DNA from: an uncultured Porphyromonadaceae bacterium
GTDB taxonomy: Bacteria; Bacteroidota; Bacteroidia; Bacteroidales; Muribaculaceae
DNA: 64,000 bases
Reading direction: 5' to 3'
Assembly: GCA_947643165.1 (NCBI GenBank)
Contig: CANRVB010000009.1
Location: forward strand, 1-64,000
Positions 37,601 to 45,447 of this stretch are shown here, one piece after another; the first letter of the stretch is position 1, and every line of letters starts with the position of its first letter. The translations under genes and the position numbers were made by a program. The notes under the pieces were generated by a model. That model searched no databases and was not told the DNA's origin. It worked only from the letters and a program-made list of their open reading frames with translations.

Positions 37601-38057
37601 ATTGTTTGATTTCGCGTCGGTCCATACCGTCGCTATCTGTTATGAAATATCTGGCTTTGGATGCAAAAGGATTGAGAGCGTGCGTGAAGCGGTCGGAGCT
37701 GCCTTTGGTCCATTCTTCGGGCCCGGATGCATAAAACACTATGCCATCGGTCGTCTGCCGGATCTGCACCTGCGGCAAGTCATCGATATAATTGTCAAGG
37801 CTGAGAATATCGTTTATGCGTCTTCCTCCGGCTCCGTATACTTTCACAGTTCCCGGGTCGGGGAACCCCCATTTTCTCAGATTTGATGCCGTCAGTTTAA
37901 CGGGGCCGCTTTTCTCAATCTCTATGCTTACCCATTTGCCATCGGCCAGCACCGAGCGCTCGGCATATGTGCCGGGCACGAATGCTACTATGCGAGCTGG
38001 GGGGAGCGCACATATGGCTGTAATAGCTAAAATAAGTTTGACGCAGAGTCTGTCCAT
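34617..38057 (-). CDS. porU: Type IX secretion system sortase PorU
   Basis: 1146-residue outer-surface cysteine peptidase that removes the C-terminal sorting domain of type IX cargo and attaches the cargo to the cell surface. Signal peptide MDRLCVKLILAITAICALPP; a long beta-rich N-terminal part; the gingipain-type C25 peptidase domain at about 400-780, with RVLIVADDGNAGRHMKQTES near 550, the catalytic His in WTFTGHAGRNFL near 630 and Cys in FIGATCSFMRWDG near 660. A C-terminal FlgD/CTD-like segment (VSVYDLMGRLVW, then RGIYVYKVLV) is present. Length agrees with P. gingivalis PorU. porV is not adjacent. GH25 lies 27 bases upstream and is probably co-transcribed. Confidence 0.92.
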   Translation of the reverse strand: MDRLCVKLILAITAICALPPARIVAFVPGTYAERSVLADGKWVSIEIEKSGPVKLTASNLRKWGFPDPGTVKVYGAGGRRINDILSLDNYIDDLPQVQIRQTTDGIVFYASGPEEWTKGSSDRFTHALNPFASKARYFITDSDGMDRREIKQSGITPTGHAATTFTEHIYHELDQTSPGESGHMLLGEDLRYTPVRSFTFNLPDIEKDSEAWIQTRIVTDIDATATLVIKADGNTIGSPTRIGATSAMTYGTLTSSASTFTPTSDKTLIEITLSAQGTVRKANIDCIDINYTRVLRMPSSGYLEFTLDSSEGSFAGAPSDMQLWDITDPLNLTNVTYTIDKDGNAVWRSSFGPDRKYMAWSEKASIPTPDKATDIANQNLHYTGNGSPDMVIFAPAAWISQAERIADIHRNDTTQPLQVQTVAVEQVYNEFGSGIADIGALRRMLKMIYDRSEVTGRSLKYALLLGRPTHDNRRLTPDMSISGQTWLPTWQSDESLREYDSYTSDDILAFLDDGSGARMSSDRYSIAVGRIPAGTLQDVTAYVDKLHKYISEAGGSDGREWKNRVLIVADDGNAGRHMKQTESMAANMLSTPGGQRMMYTKAYVDAFDITGGTCTGARERMMQSLDDGTMLWTFTGHAGRNFLTGDNMLTYTDISNLHPRYLPFFIGATCSFMRWDGSQPSGSEIMALNPSGGVIGVISATREVFIDENGKFTDALGHEIFRYDSNGRIPTIGEAYMNTKNRLASPYGQSNTNKLRYALLGDPAMRLAMPDNDMLLDNINGTAVNPEAETWPEIKAGQTAVITGSVRDTHGNIADNFNGSLSVTLYDAEYSTTSSGRTTKLDGEGERVTFEEQGEKLFAGRDSVVNGLFTIKIPMPREVADNYRPAALTMYARSANDGNEAAGICRSFYVYGYDDSTDDDTTPPSIEYAYLNHETFTEGSAVNPDPMFIARITDNVGINLSQAGIGRRMTLTLDKDTGNSITYDNVASYYTPSIDGSPSGVIAYPLSSLAPGNHTLTLKVWDTSDNSAERTIGFSVDERIRPTLFNVWTDANPASTSTNFYVNHNRPDATLKVTVSVYDLMGRLVWTSTATDRSDMFRSAPVGWDLRDMGGRRVGRGIYVYKVLVNEPGSDTAPGCISGRIAVTAR

Positions 38058-38084
38058 CTATACTATAACGTAGGCGGCCACTGC

Positions 38085-38843
38085 TTATTGTGGCATATTT
38101 TTGGTTCGGAATGTGTTTTCCGACAGCCATGTGCGCCATCCGGCCGAGTCGCCGGCAAACACATTCAGGTCTATTTTGCCTTCAAGTCCGTCAAGGCGTC
38201 CCCGGTGGCTGTACTGCCAGAACGAGAACCTGTGTTCGGGCATGTCGCTGCTGAGCGAGCAGATCCACAGTGGCATTCTGGGCTCCCTGTTAATGCGACT
38301 CACAATGCGCCGATAGCCTTTTTTGTTAGTATATATCATCGAGTTGATGCCGCGGGCATACAGATAGTCGACGGTCTGTACGATTCGTTTAGCTATAGTG
38401 TCGGGATGGATCCCGGTTGGATTTGTCCACTCCTCGACGTCGATGGCTACCGGCATGTCAGGTTCAATGCCGCGGAGGGTGGAGATGATGTTGAGCGCTT
38501 GCAGTTCCGGTTCGGCATCAAATCTGAAAAAGTGGTACGCACCAACTTTCATGCCAGCCTGACGTGCGCATCTGAAGTTGTGACGGAAATTGCTGTCCTG
38601 CCATTGAGCTCCTTCCGTGGCCTTGATCATGACGAAGCCTATGCCACCGTACTGCCGGAGCTTGTAGAAATCAATCTCACCGTTGTGTGCCGATATATCG
38701 GCTCCTTTCACCGGGAATCCTGACACATCGGCTCCTATCAGCGGATCATCGCTCCAGTATAGCCACCATCCACAGGCTAATAAGACAGCTGTCATTATGG
38801 CTGCAAGAAATGTGCGTCTGATTGTTTTTTTCGATAGCTTCAC
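38085..38843 (-). CDS. GH25 muramidase (lysozyme-like)
   Basis: 252-residue predicted N-acetylmuramidase anchored by one N-terminal transmembrane segment (TFLAAIMTAVLLACGWWLY, about residues 11-29). The GH25 core runs from KGADISAHNGEIDF (about 46) through GFVMIKATEGAQW, GAYHFFRFD to AIDVEEWTNP near 133, which supply the catalytic acidic residues, and ends with FWQYSHRG near 210. In Bacteroidales such proteins may remodel the cell's own wall or act on other bacteria; the context next to porU does not decide. Confidence 0.9.
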   Translation of the reverse strand: MKLSKKTIRRTFLAAIMTAVLLACGWWLYWSDDPLIGADVSGFPVKGADISAHNGEIDFYKLRQYGGIGFVMIKATEGAQWQDSNFRHNFRCARQAGMKVGAYHFFRFDAEPELQALNIISTLRGIEPDMPVAIDVEEWTNPTGIHPDTIAKRIVQTVDYLYARGINSMIYTNKKGYRRIVSRINREPRMPLWICSLSSDMPEHRFSFWQYSHRGRLDGLEGKIDLNVFAGDSAGWRTWLSENTFRTKNMPQ

Positions 38844-38980
38844 TTAACAAAGTTACTACAAAAAAATGAAATGCGGAAAGATATAGTGATAGAATTGAAT
38901 TACAAGGGCTTTGGTTGATGTGGCGATAGTTCGTGAAACCATTGTAATCACAGCAAGTAAGTAGATGTTTTTATAATATG

Positions 38981-39244
38981 ATTGACATTGCAGATATGGC
39001 CGCCCGTGGCAGATTGAGTCGCTGTTCAAACAGATAAAGCAGAACTTTCCGCAATCTACTGCTTTCTGTGCTTCAAAGCTCATTGACGCGCCAGGGGAAC
39101 TTCTCAGGCCTCGCCCCAATGGTAAGAATCATGATGATGTATTACCTGAATCTTGAAAAATACTTAAATCAGCCTGATGCAGACCTAAAAATGATGTTTG
39201 TCGAGGTCTCAGAAGCACCTCCGGAAGTGCCCGAAAATCTATGA
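38981..39244 (+). pseudogene. Decayed IS4-type transposase, C-terminal remnant
   Basis: Within the 511-base gap between GH25 and GH3. In one plus frame from 38995 the sequence reads YGRPWQIESLFKQIKQNF, the Y-R-E-K region of IS4-family DDE transposases with the catalytic Glu. From about 39059 a second frame reads VLQSSLTRQGNFSGLAPMVR and LMYY-like IMMMYYLNLEKYL, ending APPEVPENL at 39244. At least two frameshifts and loss of the N-terminal two thirds make it inactive. An inverted pair ATACCCAAC/GTTGGGTAT at 39269-39302 follows and may be a remnant end or a weak terminator; nothing else is seen up to 39354. Confidence 0.75.
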
Positions 39245-39354
39245 AGGAGCTTGTCTATGCCAATGTTAATACCCAACTTCTATTTTTCAAGAGGTTGGGT
39301 ATGGATGATTTGTGTTGGGACTAACCTGTTCGTGGTTTACGAGTATTTCTGTTT

Positions 39355-41763
39355 TCAGATTCCGGTCAGTTCAAACGATCCTTTCAGACGGATATCCTGT
39401 GAACTGCTGCCAATTTTTACGTCAAACCACCCCGGCTCGACGACCCACTTCATATGTTGGTCAAGTATCTCAAGATCGGAGGGCGTAAGCGTGAATTCGA
39501 CGGTGCGGGTCTCGCCCGGTTGGAGGCTTACGCGTTGGAATCCGCGGAGCTGGCTTTCGTAGGTAGTGACACTACTCAGATGGTCGGTTATATAGAGCTG
39601 TACCACTTCATCTCCGCTGCGTTTGCCGGTATTGGTGACTTGTGCCGATACTCTGATTTCACCGTTCACACCCTGGCGTTCTGGTGCGATCTTCAAATTG
39701 TTATATTCGAATGTTGTGTAGCTAAGTCCGTAGCCGAATGGATATAATTCGCCCGTAACGGCAGTTTTGCCGTAACCGTTGGGCCCGTCACCTGGTTGGC
39801 CGGCATGTGCCCCCGGTTTATAGGGAAAGTTTAGTTCTATCTGTCCCAGTGTTTTGGGGAATGTGACAGGTAGTTTTCCACCGGGGTTATAGGCACCGAA
39901 CAGAGTCTCGGCAATGGCCTGTCCACCACGCACGTTGGGAAACCAACTTTCAAGAATGGCCGGCAAGTAACGGTTTTCCCAGTTGATGGTGAGTGGTTGG
40001 CCGTTTATCAGAACCAGTATGATGGGTTTTCCTGTTGCCTGTAGTGCCTGCAGCAGCTGCAATTGGCGCCCGGGAAGTCCCAGGCCGGTACGTGTTTTGC
40101 TCTCGCCTGTGCGTTGCTCGTCTTCACCTACTACGGCTATGACAACATCGCTTTGTCGGGCGGCAGTTACGGCCGCTTCGATATCTTTGCTCTCCTGCTC
40201 TGTGAGCGGTGTCGGTATGATTTCGCTTTCGGGCCATGTGGCATCGACCACTTGGCAACCTTTTACGTAATCGACCGTAGCCGAATCGCCCACGTAGTTG
40301 CGAATTCCTTCCAAGACATTGGTCACCTGCCGGTTTTGGGGTCCGTAGCGGCTGACGTATGCCGTACGATCTTCGGCAAGCGGACCGGTCACGAGTATGC
40401 GGTTGATGTGTTGGAGGTTGAGCGGCAGGGTCTGGTTGTCATTCTTCAGCAACACTAAAGACTGGCGGGCTATATCGAGTTCGAAATCTTTTGTGTCGGG
40501 AGAGGCTACGATGCGGTCGGCTGCCTTCGTGTCGGTTACGTAGGGGGCATCAAATAGACCGAGTCTGAATTTGATGCGTAGTACGTCAGCCACGTTGCGG
40601 TCGAGTGTTTCCATTGACACTTTACCCTCGGACACCAGTTCGCGCAGAGGCAGTATGAAGTCTTTGGGCTCGGTGAAATTGGTCTTTACGTTTAGTCCGG
40701 CTTCCACAACTTGCCGTACGGCCTCTTTCATGTCGGCCGCCACGTGGTGCTTACTGTACAGGAATTCAACGGCCTCGCTGTCCGATACAATGTAACCGTC
40801 AAAACCGAACTCCCATCGCAACAGTTCTGTCAGGAAATAGTGGCTACCCGACACAGGCACTCCGTCCCAGTCATTGTAACTGCTCATGACGCCCATAGGG
40901 TGGGAACTACGCACGATGTGGCGGTAGGGATACAGATAGAGTTGGTGCATCTCGCGGGGGGCCACGTGGGGATCGGTGCGTGCAAAACCGTCGCGTCCTC
41001 CCTTGGGAATACTGTAAACGGCATAGTGCTTCAGAGTGGAGGCGATACCTTGTGACTGGATACCATCAACCATCTGCCGTCCGAGGGTGGTTACGTGGTA
41101 CGGTTCCTCGCCGTAGCATTCTACCACGCGTCCCCAGCGCGGATCGCGGGCCAGATCGAGTATAGGGGCGTAGACATTGGTGTAGCCCAGAGCCTTGGCT
41201 TCGCGTCCGATGATGGTACCTGCTCGGCGCACCAATGGAGCGTTCCACGTCGACCCCACGGCGATAGGCGAGGGAAGTGAGGTGGCCCGGTCATGGTTCA
41301 GTCCGTGGATTCCTTCGTTAGAGAAGTCAACAGGGATGCCCAGTCGTGTTTCCTCTATAAACCACCGCTGCACGGTGTTGATGGCTTCGGCATGGCGGCT
41401 GAAGGGATATGACCATTCCGTCTTTTTCAGTCCGTTCAGATGCTCGTCAATGTTGGCTATGCCGTCTTTCCATAGCTCCGATTTCCACTCCTCGGTTGGC
41501 AGCTCATCTTTCAACACGCGCCGGTATCCGTAGAGTGTGGCCAGTTGGCATGTCTTTTCATCCACGCTCATCTGGCCGAGTAAATCGGCGATGCGGGCTT
41601 CGACGGGAGCCTGCGGATCTTCGTAGACATCCATACGGCCATTTTTGTTCAGGTCTATCCATCCATTGTGATAAATGTTCCGCACCTTGGCAATGGCTTG
41701 AGGCGGCAGGGCAGTCATGAGGGTTGCCAGCAGTATGACTCCAATAGTCAACTGTTTTTTCAT
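39355..41763 (-). CDS. Glycoside hydrolase family 3 (beta-glucosidase-like)
   Basis: Exported 802-residue GH3 enzyme. The start at 41763 gives the signal peptide MKKQLTIGVILLATLMTALP; the frame upstream of it lacks one. Domain order: (beta/alpha)8 barrel (about 35-370) with FSNEGIHGLNHDRATSLPSP near 140, KHYAVYSIPKGGRDGF near 245 and the nucleophile Asp in YIVSDSEAVEFL near 325; alpha/beta sandwich (about 400-620; VIAVVGEDEQRTGESK); C-terminal fibronectin-III-like domain (about 715-795). Substrate probably a beta-glucoside or beta-xyloside; the linkage cannot be fixed. Transcribed alone, divergent from the DUF4301 gene. Confidence 0.93.
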   Translation of the reverse strand: MKKQLTIGVILLATLMTALPPQAIAKVRNIYHNGWIDLNKNGRMDVYEDPQAPVEARIADLLGQMSVDEKTCQLATLYGYRRVLKDELPTEEWKSELWKDGIANIDEHLNGLKKTEWSYPFSRHAEAINTVQRWFIEETRLGIPVDFSNEGIHGLNHDRATSLPSPIAVGSTWNAPLVRRAGTIIGREAKALGYTNVYAPILDLARDPRWGRVVECYGEEPYHVTTLGRQMVDGIQSQGIASTLKHYAVYSIPKGGRDGFARTDPHVAPREMHQLYLYPYRHIVRSSHPMGVMSSYNDWDGVPVSGSHYFLTELLRWEFGFDGYIVSDSEAVEFLYSKHHVAADMKEAVRQVVEAGLNVKTNFTEPKDFILPLRELVSEGKVSMETLDRNVADVLRIKFRLGLFDAPYVTDTKAADRIVASPDTKDFELDIARQSLVLLKNDNQTLPLNLQHINRILVTGPLAEDRTAYVSRYGPQNRQVTNVLEGIRNYVGDSATVDYVKGCQVVDATWPESEIIPTPLTEQESKDIEAAVTAARQSDVVIAVVGEDEQRTGESKTRTGLGLPGRQLQLLQALQATGKPIILVLINGQPLTINWENRYLPAILESWFPNVRGGQAIAETLFGAYNPGGKLPVTFPKTLGQIELNFPYKPGAHAGQPGDGPNGYGKTAVTGELYPFGYGLSYTTFEYNNLKIAPERQGVNGEIRVSAQVTNTGKRSGDEVVQLYITDHLSSVTTYESQLRGFQRVSLQPGETRTVEFTLTPSDLEILDQHMKWVVEPGWFDVKIGSSSQDIRLKGSFELTGI

Positions 41764-41874
41764 AGTGTCGTCTTTTTGTGAAGGGTTATGATTACAAATA
41801 TACCATATTTTCCGCAATCGTTTGAGAAAAATTTGTTAGATTTGCGAAAACAAAAACTAATTAAATCTTTTATC
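41764..41874. promoter_or_regulatory. Divergent promoter region of GH3 and DUF4301 genes
   Basis: On the minus strand TATATTTG (complement of 41795-41802) is a likely -7 box for GH3. On the plus strand TAGATTTGC at 41837-41845 is a likely -7 box for DUF4301. Both lack a -33 box at the usual distance. Confidence 0.4.
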
Positions 41875-43398
41875 ATGTTCACGGAGATCCAACTACAACA
41901 ACTACGCGACAAGGGTGTCAGCGTAGATCAGGTCAACGCCCAGCTGCAACGTTTCAACGACGGCTTCCCTTTTCTTGAAATCGACAGTACAGCCCGTGCG
42001 GGACATGGCATATCTGTACTCTCGGAGGTAGATCAGGAGGGCGCTTGCAAACGCTGGAATGAATACCTGAACCAGGGTGGCCGCGTTATGAAGTTTGTAC
42101 CCGCATCTGGAGCCGCATCGCGCATGTTCAAGGCCTTGTTTGAGTTTGTTGATGGCCCCGACACAGCCGCCGCTCCCGGATCGCCTGTGGCTAAGCTTCT
42201 TGACAGTCTTGACAGCCTTCCCTTCAAGAAGGATCTTGATGCAGTGTGCATGAAGATTCATGGCGCCGACTCAGCATCGCTGCTGGGAGCCGGCAGAGGC
42301 AAGGATGTAATTGCCGCCATTATCAAACCCGAAGGCTTGAACTATGGCTATCTTCCCAAAGGTCTGCTCAAATTTCACCGCTATTCAGATGATTCGCGCA
42401 CACCTCTCGAGGAGCATCTGATGGAGGGAGCGCAGACAGCAGCCGATGCCAACGGAATAGTGCGTCTTCATTTCACCGTGTCGCCCGATCACCGTAAGCT
42501 TTTTGAGCAGAAGGTTGCCGAAGCTGTCCCTGCTATGGAGCAGAAGACAGGAAAGAAGTTTGAGATATCTTTCAGTGAGCAGAAATCGTCTACCGATACA
42601 GTTGCGGCAAATCCCGATAATACCCCATTCGTAGAAGAGGGCAAGCTCCTGTTCCGTCCAGGTGGACATGGCGCCCTTATCGAAAATCTCAACGATATTG
42701 ATTCGACGGTCGTATTCATCAAGAATATCGACAACGTTGTGCCCGATGCTCTCAGAGAACCAACAGTACTATATAAAAAGGTACTTGCAGGGTATCTTGT
42801 AGAGATCCACGACAAGATCGAGGCTTATTCGCGCACTCTTGCCACTGGTTCTTACGACCGCGAGAAACTTGATGAAATGGCCGGTTTTATGGCCGATGTG
42901 CTGGCTACACGTCCATCTAAAGATGTGTATGAGAGTGATGAACTGCTTGCTGGATGGCTGAGCGGTCGCTTGAATCGTCCGGTACGAGTATGCGGTATGG
43001 TGAAGAACGAGGGTGAGCCTGGTGGCGGTCCGTTCATTATCCGTGAAAGCGATGGCTCTACATCACCTCAGATCCTTGAGAGCCACCAGATAGATCCGTC
43101 GAATGCGGAATATGCGGCAATGATGAGTCAGGCTACACATTTCAATCCTGTGGATCTTGTATGTTGGCTCAATGATGTTGATGGCAATCATTTCGATCTG
43201 ACACGTTATGTTGATAGCGCAACAGGCTTCATATCACATAAATCAAGCCATGGCAAGGAGTTGCTGGCACTTGAACTTCCCGGTCTTTGGAACGGTGCCA
43301 TGAGCAACTGGAACACTGCTTTTGTCGAGGTGCCTGCCCAGACATTCAATCCGGTCAAGACTGTAAACGATCTTCTGCGTCCCGCGCATCAGGGTTGA
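41875..43398 (+). CDS. DUF4301 family protein
   Basis: 507-residue cytoplasmic protein of a family found mainly in Bacteroidetes, function unknown. The start at 41875 (MFTEIQLQQLRDKGVSVDQV) follows the -7 box. Landmarks: MKFVPASGAASRMFKALFEF near 65, AAIIKPEGLNYGYLPKGLLK near 142, LLFRPGGHGALIENLNDID near 260, RVCGMVKNEGEPGGGPFIIR near 370 and VDLVCWLNDVDGNHFDLTRY near 425. The glycine-rich, Lys/Arg-containing stretches would suit nucleotide or phosphate binding (inference). No cysteine- or membrane-rich region. Terminator-like hairpin follows. Confidence 0.88.
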   Translation: MFTEIQLQQLRDKGVSVDQVNAQLQRFNDGFPFLEIDSTARAGHGISVLSEVDQEGACKRWNEYLNQGGRVMKFVPASGAASRMFKALFEFVDGPDTAAAPGSPVAKLLDSLDSLPFKKDLDAVCMKIHGADSASLLGAGRGKDVIAAIIKPEGLNYGYLPKGLLKFHRYSDDSRTPLEEHLMEGAQTAADANGIVRLHFTVSPDHRKLFEQKVAEAVPAMEQKTGKKFEISFSEQKSSTDTVAANPDNTPFVEEGKLLFRPGGHGALIENLNDIDSTVVFIKNIDNVVPDALREPTVLYKKVLAGYLVEIHDKIEAYSRTLATGSYDREKLDEMAGFMADVLATRPSKDVYESDELLAGWLSGRLNRPVRVCGMVKNEGEPGGGPFIIRESDGSTSPQILESHQIDPSNAEYAAMMSQATHFNPVDLVCWLNDVDGNHFDLTRYVDSATGFISHKSSHGKELLALELPGLWNGAMSNWNTAFVEVPAQTFNPVKTVNDLLRPAHQG

Positions 43399-43439
43399 TA
43401 TAGCACCGGTGCATTGTTGAGCACTATGATAATGATACA

Positions 43440-43480
43440 TCCGGAATTGTCTGCTATTTGCAGGCAGTTCCGGATTTTCG
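43440..43480 (+). terminator. Terminator after the DUF4301 gene
   Basis: Arms TCCGGAATTGTCTGC (43440-43454) and GCAGGCAGTTCCGGA (43460-43474) pair with two wobble positions around TATTT, followed by TTTTCG. Confidence 0.75.
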
Positions 43481-43528
43481 CAACACTGTCGTTGCTACAG
43501 ACGTTATCTATAAAAAGATAGATAAGAT

Positions 43529-44617
43529 ATGTCGCTCCGTGATGATATAAAGAAGATATGGCTGGAATCGTTCGACGATTCGCGCGAATATGTCGATATG
43601 TATTTCGACCGCGTTTACAGAGATGTGGATGTTGTGGCCACCATGCTGTCCGGACATGCCGTGAGCAGTCTTTTGCTCCAGCGCTATGTCATGGATTTTC
43701 ATTCCCATGAGGTCGGAGTGTCGTATGTCGCCGGTGCCGCCACGCGCCGTCAGATGCGTGGCAAGGGACTTATGTCGGCCCTGATGACACGTGCTCTTGC
43801 CGAGAGCCTTGAGCGTGGAGATATGATGTGTGCTCTCATACCGGCCTCCGAGTGGCTGTATATGTTCTATGAGCGGTTCGGGTTTGCAACGGTGTTCTAT
43901 GTCGATACACAAAGATACACATCGCTCCATTCCTTTAGTTCGCCGGATCTATCAGAGTCATTTGACTCACGCTACCGGATTGTAGATGATATATTCGATG
44001 AACGTGTGTGGCTTGCATTCGACGGTATGCAGCATCGGCGTCCAGGCATGATACTTCACTCGCATCGGGACTTCCTGAATATTCTTGATGACTTACGTAT
44101 GGATCACGGCCGATTTGTGGCTATTGCCGACACTACCGGAGCAGTTGTGTCAATGGCATGGGCGGTGGCCGATGAGACAGAACCCGATGGCATGGTGGTG
44201 GTCAAGGAGCTCCTTTCTGAAGACTATGAGGCCGGTTTGGCCGCGCTACGCGGTCTGAGAGAGCATTTCCCGGGACGTCCGTTCAAGATTCTGGCATCGG
44301 TAGGCGATGGAAGCCGCAAGTTATATCCTCGCGGAATGGGCCGGATTGTGAATGTGAAGTATTGTCTCGATGTCATAGCTATGGCCAATCCGGAACTACG
44401 GTTGACTGTGAGGGTGTATGATCCGATTCTTGCGGTCAACAACAATACCTTTATTGTTGAAGGCGGTTCTGTCAGGGTTGATCCGTCAGTTGATAAACAT
44501 CTTGATCTTGATATTGATATATCGACATTCACACGATTGGTATTCAGTTCTCCACACATAGGCAATATCATAGGGTTGCCTTCAGAGCGACCTCATATCA
44601 GCCTGATGCTCGACTGA
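43529..44617 (+). CDS. GNAT-family N-acetyltransferase (Eis-like)
   Basis: 362 residues with the Eis arrangement: an N-terminal GNAT domain (about 1-130) whose acetyl-CoA loop is RRQMRGKGLMSALMTRALAE (about 71-90), a second degenerate GNAT-like domain (about 150-270), and a C-terminal SCP2-like domain (about 280-360; LTVRVYDPILAVNNNTFIVE). Mycobacterial Eis acetylates aminoglycosides and other amines, but most members have no known substrate, so only the enzyme class is supported. The frame begins at MSLRDDIKKIWLESF. Confidence 0.85.
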   Translation: MSLRDDIKKIWLESFDDSREYVDMYFDRVYRDVDVVATMLSGHAVSSLLLQRYVMDFHSHEVGVSYVAGAATRRQMRGKGLMSALMTRALAESLERGDMMCALIPASEWLYMFYERFGFATVFYVDTQRYTSLHSFSSPDLSESFDSRYRIVDDIFDERVWLAFDGMQHRRPGMILHSHRDFLNILDDLRMDHGRFVAIADTTGAVVSMAWAVADETEPDGMVVVKELLSEDYEAGLAALRGLREHFPGRPFKILASVGDGSRKLYPRGMGRIVNVKYCLDVIAMANPELRLTVRVYDPILAVNNNTFIVEGGSVRVDPSVDKHLDLDIDISTFTRLVFSSPHIGNIIGLPSERPHISLMLD

Positions 44618-44623
44618 TATGAT

Positions 44624-44675
44624 AAAGCAATCCGCTCCGGTCATTCAGATCGGGGCGGATTGCTTTGCTTACCTT
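44624..44675. terminator. Terminator between the acetyltransferase and the Spy-like gene
   Basis: Arms AAAGCAATCCGCTCCG (44624-44639) and CGGGGCGGATTGCTTT (44651-44666) pair with one wobble. It lies between converging genes and can serve both. Confidence 0.8.
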
Positions 44676-44720
44676 ATTATCTAACTACAGTCGAATTATG
44701 AGATGCGTGTCCTTTTACCG

Positions 44721-45263
44721 TTATGATGCAGTTGTGGTAGCGGGCTTTTGTCCACGTGTTTTACCACCGTTGGCGTGCTTCTTGTTAAGGTCGCCACGAC
44801 GGTTACCTTTGGTGTTTAACTTGCCATTAGGCTGACGTTTGCGGCTTGAAGCATTCACGTAGTTGTTTTCAAGGAACTTGGTATACTGTTCGGGAGTGAG
44901 TATCTGCTTCACTTGACCGAGATATTCCGAGCGCATGGTGCGGCGGTCGGCTATGCGCTGTTTCTGATTGGACTGCTTTGCGCTGTCGCAGTTTTGGTTG
45001 CAGGTAGCCTGGTTGCAGGTGGCGTTCTTTTTTGTGCCACGTTGTGCCTTGTCCGACTTTTTGAGTTCGGCAAGCTTGGTTTGCTGAGCCTCGGATAAGT
45101 TCAGTCCCTCGAAAGGATTGTATTTAGGTTTGTCAGCTGTCTTACGGGGCTGCTTATTTGCTTCGGTGGACTGGACATTGTTTTTGTCCGACTGAGCCAT
45201 CATGGCTATTGGGGTTGCGAATGCGATAGCGGCGATAGCGAGATTGATAATAGTTTTCTTCAT
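44721..45263 (-). CDS. Small periplasmic Spy/DUF4890-like protein
   Basis: 180-residue exported protein. Signal peptide MKKTIINLAIAAIAFATPIA ending near AMMAQ. Two LTxxQ-like segments, LNLSEAQQTKLAELKK (about 54-69) and QILTPEQYTKFLE (about 120-132), point to the Spy/CpxP-like superfamily of helical periplasmic proteins. Between them is a cysteine-rich insert, NATCNQATCNQNCDSA, with three Cys in a repeated TCNQ pattern, and the last 45 residues are very basic (Lys/Arg/Gly/Asn). No zinc- or copper-resistance neighbour. Function unknown; chaperone-like or metal-binding are both possible. Confidence 0.7.
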   Translation of the reverse strand: MKKTIINLAIAAIAFATPIAMMAQSDKNNVQSTEANKQPRKTADKPKYNPFEGLNLSEAQQTKLAELKKSDKAQRGTKKNATCNQATCNQNCDSAKQSNQKQRIADRRTMRSEYLGQVKQILTPEQYTKFLENNYVNASSRKRQPNGKLNTKGNRRGDLNKKHANGGKTRGQKPATTTAS

Positions 45264-45374
45264 AGTGTATAAGTTTCTTTTTTTGTTATTCGTTTTCGTT
45301 TGTTTCTGTAACTATGACTGTGCTAAATCCACTAAGTTTAATTACAATCTGTAATTTATGATCTTTTTAGGTTT

Positions 45375-45429
45375 GTCGTAAAAAGCGTAACCGGAGCCGA
45401 TCCTCTATGTGGATCAGCTCCGGTTACGC
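45375..45429 (-). terminator. Terminator of the dcw cluster
   Basis: Nineteen-base arms (45385-45403 and 45411-45429) with one mismatch; read on the minus strand the hairpin is followed by TTTTTACGAC. It lies just after the ftsZ stop. Confidence 0.85.
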
Positions 45430-45447
45430 AATGTCTCGTGTATGATT

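Noticed and set aside
39269-39302. Inverted pair ATACCCAAC/GTTGGGTAT as a terminator
   Set aside because: No T tract on either side; it may equally be an old insertion-sequence end, so it is only mentioned with the remnant.
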